From Chryseobacterium sp. 52 (GTDB lineage Bacteria > Bacteroidota > Bacteroidia > Flavobacteriales > Weeksellaceae): a stretch of 64,000 bases of DNA. The stretch is from the NCBI RefSeq assembly GCF_002754245.1, contig NZ_PEEX01000001.1:1220001-1284000 (forward strand). Reading direction: 5' to 3'. Shown one piece after another: positions 58,120 through 64,000 of this stretch. The notes under the pieces were generated by a model. That model saw only the letters and a list, made by a program, of their open reading frames with translations. It made no database searches and was not told the origin of the DNA. Each line of letters opens with the position of its first letter. Position 1 is the stretch's first letter. The position numbers and the translations under genes are program-made.

Positions 58120-58839
58120 TTATGGAGTAAGATAAGAAATGTGAATATTTCCGGCCGATAACCTGAAATTTTGGGTATAAACACATCGTACTCTAAAGGT
58201 TTCATCTTTATTAAAATACGTAATAGAAGACAGATTGTGGTTCACTGCCAGAGTTCGCTCGCCGTGTCCCGTAGATATTGAAGCCAGGGTTCCTGTTGTG
58301 GGAGAAACCTTTTGGATAGAAGATTTTGCGGTTCCTGCCGTATATCCGTTACCGTTTAAGCTGAGATCATAAGTGATATACGGAACAATATTGTAGTATC
58401 CGGGCTTTACCACCGTAAATAATCCTGTGCTGGAATTGTACTTCAAATAGGTATTGTCTATTTTGTTACTTACGTTGTACACATAGCTTTGTGCATAGTT
58501 GTCATGAGTACTTACGGGATTGCTCCCGGTACCGGTATAGCTTCCCGAGCTGGGATTCGTGTCGGTCTTATTACCTACAAATACTACTTTTAAAAAATTC
58601 TGAGATTCTATAGTGGTCCAGGAAGGAGCCGTGCCGGATCCATTTGACATTAAAACTTCACCGCGATTTCCTGAATTCCCTTTGGTATTGGCATTACCAC
58701 CTAGGTTGATATCTTTTACTACCTGCAGGCTTCCGTTGACATGTAATGTGTTTTGTGGTGTTGGGGTCGATACGCCTACTTGGGCGTTGTAATTTAAGGA
58801 CATGACAAATAATGCCATGTATAATAGCTTTTTCTTCAT
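58120..58839 (-). CDS. Secreted cell-surface-type protein
   Basis: 239 residues with a signal peptide (MKKKLLYMALFVMSLNYNAQVGVST). The start (VGVSTPTPQNTLHVNGSLQVVKDINLGG) matches a group of Bacteroidetes surface proteins, often with a tail-fibre-like or C1q/TNF-like C-terminal beta domain. Here it reads YTVVKPGYYNIVPYITYDLSLNG. Many carry repeated LHVNG motifs. Function unknown; adhesion is a guess. Confidence 0.72.
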   Translation of the reverse strand: MKKKLLYMALFVMSLNYNAQVGVSTPTPQNTLHVNGSLQVVKDINLGGNANTKGNSGNRGEVLMSNGSGTAPSWTTIESQNFLKVVFVGNKTDTNPSSGSYTGTGSNPVSTHDNYAQSYVYNVSNKIDNTYLKYNSSTGLFTVVKPGYYNIVPYITYDLSLNGNGYTAGTAKSSIQKVSPTTGTLASISTGHGERTLAVNHNLSSITYFNKDETFRVRCVYTQNFRLSAGNIHISYLTP

Positions 58840-58872
58840 CCAATAGTATTTTTTTTTGAAATAATTTTAAGA

Positions 58873-58880
58873 CAAATATA
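58873..58880 (-). promoter_or_regulatory. -7 promoter element of the secreted surface protein
   Basis: TATATTTG on the minus strand, an exact match, 33 bp before the start codon. Confidence 0.5.
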
Positions 58881-59118
58881 TATTCTTTTTAAAACATTGA
58901 TTTTTTAAAAGATGTATAAACATATTTGTCTATGGATGTGTTTGCTTAAAGCCGGCAAAAATATGATTCTGCTTTTTTAAGCGTATTTGCTTTATATGTA
59001 GTTATTTACGAATGAAATAAGAGAATTTATAAATTTATTTAATATTGAAATTAAAGAATATAGGAACTCTTTTTACATATAAAATGTAAAATTAAAGCAG
59101 AATCAGAAATAGGCAGAT

Positions 59119-62100
59119 TTAAAAAGTCATTCCTACACCTGCAGAGATTCTTCCCCCGTCTGACCCATAAAAATAATTCAGCCTTGCGGAGACCATTTCT
59201 ACAACACTCATCCAGAAGCCGGCGCCTACAGATTGATGCCACTTGTTAGAATCTTCATTGTCATTCCATACACGGCCGATATCATATCCGATAAGAACTC
59301 CCATATTGGCAGGAATGATATTATTTCTTACTCTGCCAAAGTCCCAGCGTACCTCAGAATTATTGGTGAAATAAGATTTTCCGGAGAATCTGTCATTTCT
59401 GAAGGCTCTCATTCCATTGTTACCGCCTATACTTGCTGCCTGATAGAATTCAAAATTGTTGTTGCTGATCCACATCGCATTGCTGGAATTGGCAAAAACA
59501 AAATTTCCTCTCTTATCAAGTCTGTGATCTATGGTAAGAGTTCCGTTCAGGGTAAAAAAGTTCCTTTCCGTATTGGAAAGATTTGTTTTCCAGTCGGCAT
59601 TCATCAATAATTCCAAACCTAAAGTAGGGAAGGCGTTATTATCTAAATTTTTGAAACTGAAGGTGTAATTAGCTCCTGCAAACTGCTGGCTGTTGAAAAC
59701 CTCAGGCCTTACATCCGGAGACTGATCTACAAAACGGTCACCTTTCCGCTGAACCTTATTATCTTCAAAGGTCAGTTGGAACTGGTGCTGGAGATTCATC
59801 CAGCTTTTTTTAGAGATAGAAGGAGCAAAATTGAATTTAGAAATTCTCGCTCTGTTGTATTCTCTTTCCGTATCTTCTTTGTCGTAATCACTTTCATTAG
59901 ACAGTCCAAAGAAGTTTTTTGCAAATTTTGGTGTCGTATAGGCCGCATCAAGATTGAAATCCCATCCTGATATCGCTTTTTTGAAAATTCCTTTATAAGC
60001 AACATTAAATCCTGCAGTAGCCGTATAAAAATTTGCCTTCAGGCTGTGTTTTTGAGTATAAGGATCGCGGATAAAATTGTTCACCGTATAATTAGCCAAA
60101 ACTCCTATGATCACGCCGTCATCCGGATTGTAATCTGCGTTCGGATAACCGGCAAAGAAATTATATTTCGGATGTTTGTAATTGTATGTATTGATGTCAT
60201 AATCATCAGAAATATTTTTCGTACCTGAACCGTTGTATGTATTTTTCTGAGATTTAAAATCATAGATTTTTACACTTTTCCCATCTGCAATATTGTATAC
60301 ATCGTGGTTGTAGCCTCCAATAAGTCTGATATTCATCTTAGGCCTGCCTTCTCCTGAAACATCATAAATATCATCATCTTCAAGCCCGTAGATCCAGAGT
60401 TCTTTCGTTTTCGAATCCTCATAGGTTTTCTCAAAAACCAATTCAGGGTTTTCCTTATTTTTATCCAGCTTATACTGTTTTACATTAACGGAATTACCCG
60501 TTTTTGTAATAACGAACTGGTCAGGATTCACTGTACCGGCAAGAGACACTTTTTCCTGAAGTACATCATAATATTGTGCGGCGTAATCCTGTAGTTTGGT
60601 CTTTCTTATTTTTAGTTTTCTCTGGATATCAGCAATGGTTTCATCTTTCACTTCTTTCGGAAGATTGCTGAATGCGTCATCAATATCAGCATCCGTCAGA
60701 TGTTCCTGGATATATTTTGCCTGTGCGGTCCATTCTTCCTGAGTCGCTCCTTTTAAAAAGATAAGATCCATCGGATACGGCTCCATATTCATCCATTTCA
60801 CATTTTTGATCTCTTCTTTAAAAGTTTTCATGTGGCGGATAGCCGGAACATTCATAATGATTTTAAAAGCAGCACCGTCATATCTGCTGAAAGCCTGGTC
60901 TCTGTCTTTAGCGATAGGTTTGTAAATGACTTTATCTCCATCCTGATATTCTGCCCATTTCCACTGATCTGAATGTCTGTCCCAGTCACCGATCAGCATA
61001 TCAAAAATCCTGGCTCTGATATAAGATTCACGGTCTACAGAATATTTGTAATTTTTGGTGAAATTTTTCAGAACGTCATCTGTTGAAAGAATGTCTTTAG
61101 CATTATCAAGCGAAGCCAAAGTTTTAGGATCAGAAGAAAAACGTTCCTCAATCATATACATTTCATCCCCGTAATTTTCATTATATTCTCCCAAAGCATA
61201 CTGTTTCGGGATGTAATATAACCTTGGATTGCTGTGGAAAATATTCAGTTTATCTGCCATGTTTCCTACTGAAAAAGGAGTAAACGGATGATTGGTCGTA
61301 TAAAAATCAAGCAGGAACTTTTCAGGAAATGTATTGTTTAATTCATTTCCGAAAGTACTTTTTTTGAAAGCCATATTGTTAAGGAAACGTACGGCACTTT
61401 TTTTCACGCCACGCATGACAAATTCCTGCCCGTCTGCGGCTTTCAGTCTTAAACTGTTCGACTGGTTTCCGCCACCTTCTCGGAAAGGCGTAAACCCACC
61501 GTTCAATGAAGCAAGGTCTGCTGTAGGAGCGTTAACAGGGATTCCGTAATACTTTCTGTAATGTTCTCCCCATAACCAGCGGTAAACTCCTCCTTTTTTG
61601 GTCAGCTCAACAGGATAAACACTTGACTGAACTGTTTCCGGAAAAGTTTTTGGATAATTGTTGACAAATACATCCGGTTTCGAGATCACGGAAATATGGG
61701 TGAGTTTCTTAAGGTTGTTATCTTTTGTTGAGAAATATTCAACATCTGTACTCTGATCTTTCCTGATGTTCAGAACGGCAAATCCGCTGCCTCCATAAGA
61801 AAAATCGGTCTTTTCGGCAATGGTGGAAGGGTCTGTTTTAGAACCGGCACCACTGATGATCTGTCTGATGTTTCTGTCTTCATGGTATTGCAGATTGTGA
61901 TCATGTCCGGAAACAAAAATAATATTTTCTTTATCCTGAACGATGCTTTTCAGCCTGTTGGCCAGATCTGCATAATGCTGATTATTGATATCTTCAAGAC
62001 TTGCTCCCGAAGAACTTCTCAGTACATTGATCACACTTGCGACTACAGGAACCGGGATTTTACTTTTCAGCGGATAAAGATGGGCTTTTGCAGAATTGAA

Positions 62101-62832
62101 TCCTGCATGGGTACCACTGCTGATCACCGGATGATGAAGAGCCACAATAATTCTTTTGTCCTGGTTTTTAGTAACAAGATCTTTGAATTCTGTGAAAAAA
62201 TCCTCGCGGGTTTTGATCGTACAGTTTTTATTTACCCCCGGATATTGGTCCCAGTTGACCAGTGCCCATTCGGTGTCTATAACGATAAGTTTAATGTCTT
62301 TGGATAAATTAATATCATCAATACCACAAGAGTTTTTAGGAAGAAAAGCTTTTTTATCATTGAGATAGGTTTTCACCAGGTCTTCCTGAGCTTTTAATCC
62401 ATCCAGGCCGTTGTTCCAGTCATGGTTTCCGGGAATAACCAATGTTTTTCCTTTGAAATTTTTGGTAATGGCAAGCTGGTTTTCCAGTTTCTGCCTGGCC
62501 TGTGCATATTCTTTATCTGATTCCTTCGGCATTCCGTTGGGATAAATATTATCTCCAAGAAAAATCAGCATAGAATTGCTGTCTGCAGAATCCAGTTTGT
62601 TTTTGAGTAAATTTAAGGTGTTTTGTGCCTGAGTTTCCTGTGAGTTTCCTGCATCCCCGATCAGAAAAATCTTAAAATCATTTTCAGATTTTATCTCAGA
62701 ATTTTTGACTTCAAATAAGTTTTTACCCTTTTTTACGTTATATGTTGCGCAGGAATACAGAACTCCTGCAGACAATACTGCTCTAAAGGCAATAGAAGTA
62801 TTTTTTAAATGAGTTTTAAAGGATAAATTCAT
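59119..62832 (-). CDS. Metallophosphoesterase fused to an outer-membrane barrel
   Basis: 1237 residues. The N-terminal signal has a lipobox-like VLYSC. Residues about 50-380 are a calcineurin-type phosphoesterase with all metal motifs: FLIGDAGNS, FLGDNIYPNG, IPGNHDWNNG, ALHHPVIS and GHDHNL. A central region (about 420-830) includes LIGDWDRHSDQWKW and KPIAKDRDQAFSRYDG, resembling the catalytic loop of HipA/CotH-like atypical kinases. The C-terminal third (about 900-1237) is a BamA/surface-antigen-like beta-barrel ending in FYGSDGGRISAGVGMTF, with a terminal aromatic. So one chain joins a periplasmic hydrolase to an outer-membrane anchor. Substrate unknown. Confidence 0.85.
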   Translation of the reverse strand: MNLSFKTHLKNTSIAFRAVLSAGVLYSCATYNVKKGKNLFEVKNSEIKSENDFKIFLIGDAGNSQETQAQNTLNLLKNKLDSADSNSMLIFLGDNIYPNGMPKESDKEYAQARQKLENQLAITKNFKGKTLVIPGNHDWNNGLDGLKAQEDLVKTYLNDKKAFLPKNSCGIDDINLSKDIKLIVIDTEWALVNWDQYPGVNKNCTIKTREDFFTEFKDLVTKNQDKRIIVALHHPVISSGTHAGFNSAKAHLYPLKSKIPVPVVASVINVLRSSSGASLEDINNQHYADLANRLKSIVQDKENIIFVSGHDHNLQYHEDRNIRQIISGAGSKTDPSTIAEKTDFSYGGSGFAVLNIRKDQSTDVEYFSTKDNNLKKLTHISVISKPDVFVNNYPKTFPETVQSSVYPVELTKKGGVYRWLWGEHYRKYYGIPVNAPTADLASLNGGFTPFREGGGNQSNSLRLKAADGQEFVMRGVKKSAVRFLNNMAFKKSTFGNELNNTFPEKFLLDFYTTNHPFTPFSVGNMADKLNIFHSNPRLYYIPKQYALGEYNENYGDEMYMIEERFSSDPKTLASLDNAKDILSTDDVLKNFTKNYKYSVDRESYIRARIFDMLIGDWDRHSDQWKWAEYQDGDKVIYKPIAKDRDQAFSRYDGAAFKIIMNVPAIRHMKTFKEEIKNVKWMNMEPYPMDLIFLKGATQEEWTAQAKYIQEHLTDADIDDAFSNLPKEVKDETIADIQRKLKIRKTKLQDYAAQYYDVLQEKVSLAGTVNPDQFVITKTGNSVNVKQYKLDKNKENPELVFEKTYEDSKTKELWIYGLEDDDIYDVSGEGRPKMNIRLIGGYNHDVYNIADGKSVKIYDFKSQKNTYNGSGTKNISDDYDINTYNYKHPKYNFFAGYPNADYNPDDGVIIGVLANYTVNNFIRDPYTQKHSLKANFYTATAGFNVAYKGIFKKAISGWDFNLDAAYTTPKFAKNFFGLSNESDYDKEDTEREYNRARISKFNFAPSISKKSWMNLQHQFQLTFEDNKVQRKGDRFVDQSPDVRPEVFNSQQFAGANYTFSFKNLDNNAFPTLGLELLMNADWKTNLSNTERNFFTLNGTLTIDHRLDKRGNFVFANSSNAMWISNNNFEFYQAASIGGNNGMRAFRNDRFSGKSYFTNNSEVRWDFGRVRNNIIPANMGVLIGYDIGRVWNDNEDSNKWHQSVGAGFWMSVVEMVSARLNYFYGSDGGRISAGVGMTF

Positions 62833-62858
62833 AAATTTACATTAACAAAAATTCAGGG

Positions 62859-64000
62859 ATGAGCATTTTACACAAAGCTAAAGATTATGTCGAAATCTTA
62901 TTCAAAGATAAGTTATCTTCTGTATACTTTTATCATAATTTTATTCATACGACCTACACGGTAAACAAGGCCGAAGAGATTATGCGAAATACACCTGTAT
63001 CTAAAGAAGATCAGGAAAAGGTTCAGCTTGCGTTGTGGTTTCATGATACAGGCTATGTAGAATGTGCACAGAATCATGAGGAAAAAGGAGTCTCGATCCT
63101 TACTGATTTTCTGAAACAGGAAAATTATCCTGAGAGCTATATTGATGATGTTTCCAAACTGATTCTGGCGACACAAATCACTTATGAACCACAGAATCTT
63201 TTGGAAAAGATTGTAAAAGATGCGGATTGCAGCCATTTTGCCAGTCACGATTATAATGATATTTCCGATGCGCTGAGAAAAGAATGGGAGCTTACCAATG
63301 TGAGGTGCTTCTCCAATGAAGAGTGGAATGCCGGAAACCTTGATATGCTGAAAAACAAGCACCATTACTACACAGAATATGCAATAGAAAACTGGGAGCC
63401 TCTGAAGAAGAAAAATATCAAAAAGATAGAGAAGAAGTTGGAAAAGGACGAAGATAAAAAAGAGGACAAAGAAAAAAAAGACAGTTCGGAGAATAAGAAA
63501 GAGGCTAAAGATGTAAAATCTGACCGTAGTGTAGATACACTGTTCAGGGTAACGTTGAATAATCACACGAGACTGAGCGATATTGCCGACAGTAAAGCGA
63601 ATATTCTTCTTTCTGTTAATGCCATCATCATTTCAGTATGTCTTTCTGTTTTGGTTCCTAAGCTGGATACCCCGAAGAATGCACACCTGATTATTCCAAG
63701 TTTTGTCCTGCTTCTTTCAAGTGTTTTGACGATTATCTTTGCGATCCTGTCTACAAAACCGAATGTGACCAAAACCAGTTTTACGGCTCAGGATATAGCT
63801 GATAGAAAAGTGAACCTTCTGTTTTTCGGAAACTTTCATCAGATGCTTTTCAATGACTACAATAATGCGATGAAAGACCTTATCAAAGACAGAGATTATA
63901 TCTATGATTCTATGGTAAAGGATCTGTATTTTCTGGGGAAGGTTCTTGACAGAAAGTATAAGCTTTTATCAATAACCTATAAGATCTTTATGGCAGGAAT
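62859..64000 (+). CDS. HD-domain protein fused to a Pycsar-type (PycTM) membrane domain, 3' end outside window
   Basis: 380 codons are visible. Residues about 15-180 form an HD phosphohydrolase domain (HNFIHTTYTV; LWFHDTGYVE, the HD pair; KDADCSHFASHD, the later Asp). A Lys/Glu-rich linker (about 185-225) leads to a two-helix membrane domain (TLFRVTLNNHTRLSDIADSKANILLSVNAI, then FVLLLSSVLTIIFAI; about 230-300) that matches the PycTM/DUF5706 effector domain of Pycsar antiphage systems. After it, NLLFFGNFHQM and DYIYDSMVKDLYFLG are the usual continuation. No cyclase is adjacent in view. It starts 26 bp from the divergent phosphoesterase-barrel gene. Confidence 0.85.
   Translation, partial: MSILHKAKDYVEILFKDKLSSVYFYHNFIHTTYTVNKAEEIMRNTPVSKEDQEKVQLALWFHDTGYVECAQNHEEKGVSILTDFLKQENYPESYIDDVSKLILATQITYEPQNLLEKIVKDADCSHFASHDYNDISDALRKEWELTNVRCFSNEEWNAGNLDMLKNKHHYYTEYAIENWEPLKKKNIKKIEKKLEKDEDKKEDKEKKDSSENKKEAKDVKSDRSVDTLFRVTLNNHTRLSDIADSKANILLSVNAIIISVCLSVLVPKLDTPKNAHLIIPSFVLLLSSVLTIIFAILSTKPNVTKTSFTAQDIADRKVNLLFFGNFHQMLFNDYNNAMKDLIKDRDYIYDSMVKDLYFLGKVLDRKYKLLSITYKIFMAG

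Noticed and set aside
58912..58980. Short plus-strand ORF (22 codons) in the 279-bp gap before the phosphoesterase-barrel gene
   Set aside because: Too short, AT-rich, no recognisable promoter or RBS, and no sign of selection visible from one sequence.

Overview
The window is about 64 kb of an AT-rich chromosome from a member of the Flavobacteriia. It most likely comes from Chryseobacterium or a close relative in the Weeksellaceae. That assignment is inferred from the gene families: type IX secretion (T9SS) cargo with C-terminal sorting domains, a PorP/SprF protein, a PorV/PorQ-type protein, DUF5606, DUF3822, head-GIN and TPM/LemA proteins. It is also supported by more than twenty exact copies of the Bacteroidetes -7 promoter element TAnnTTTG just upstream of genes and by the near absence of Shine-Dalgarno sites. 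I see no rRNA, tRNA, CRISPR array, prophage or intact insertion sequence.

Layout. 1-4 kb: a cut-off reprolysin-like metalloprotease and an acyl-CoA carboxylase beta subunit, then a 393-bp gap holding a possible small RNA. 4-9.8 kb: an EamA exporter, a PorV/PorQ-type outer-membrane protein, a secreted unknown and a large T9SS cargo protein of ELWxxDGT repeats. 9.8-17 kb: uvrC, two unknown exported proteins, histidine ammonia-lyase, a GNAT acetyltransferase and a subtilisin-like lipoprotein. 17-29 kb: envelope and redox enzymes (DOPA-type dioxygenase, YceI, DPP-IV-like S9 peptidase, TraB/TIKI-like protein, LLM flavoenzyme, VF530, SlyD-like FKBP, YchJ, M3 peptidase). Two repeat-bearing gaps lie here. 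29-34 kb: a KefC-like antiporter with a KefF-like partner, and a LemA-TPM-TPM operon. 34-41 kb: folA, a TPR-like membrane protein, a TRIC channel, a four-helix-bundle gene flanked by inverted repeats, coaD, ddl, a PASTA protein, a RluD-type pseudouridine synthase and PorP/SprF. 41-50 kb: hemW, a DUF4139 protein, murI, a nitroreductase/HxlR divergent pair, rsmD-DUF3822-Smr-phosphoesterase, and a serine hydrolase. 50-58 kb: a T9SS propeller, an archaemetzincin with an apparent frameshift, sixA, ruvX-def-DUF5606, mazG-FUSC-propeller. 58-64 kb: a secreted unknown, a 1237-residue phosphoesterase / outer-membrane barrel fusion, and, 26 bp away and divergent, an HD-domain protein joined to a Pycsar-type (PycTM) membrane domain that runs off the window.

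Most of the window is housekeeping and envelope biology. The items most worth a second look are: the HD-PycTM protein; the phosphoesterase-barrel fusion; the four-helix-bundle gene inside inverted repeats (like a 23S rRNA intervening sequence); the hemW promoter placed so that its transcript should start inside the preceding terminator stem; the nitroreductase/HxlR control region; heptamer TCTAA repeats at three gene boundaries; covarying GGGCTTTAGCCC hairpins; the poly-A frameshift in the archaemetzincin; and an orphan transcript candidate at 3.8 kb. Several ORFs whose longest form begins at TTG or GTG are given later starts here because an exact -7 element lies inside or beside the longer version.
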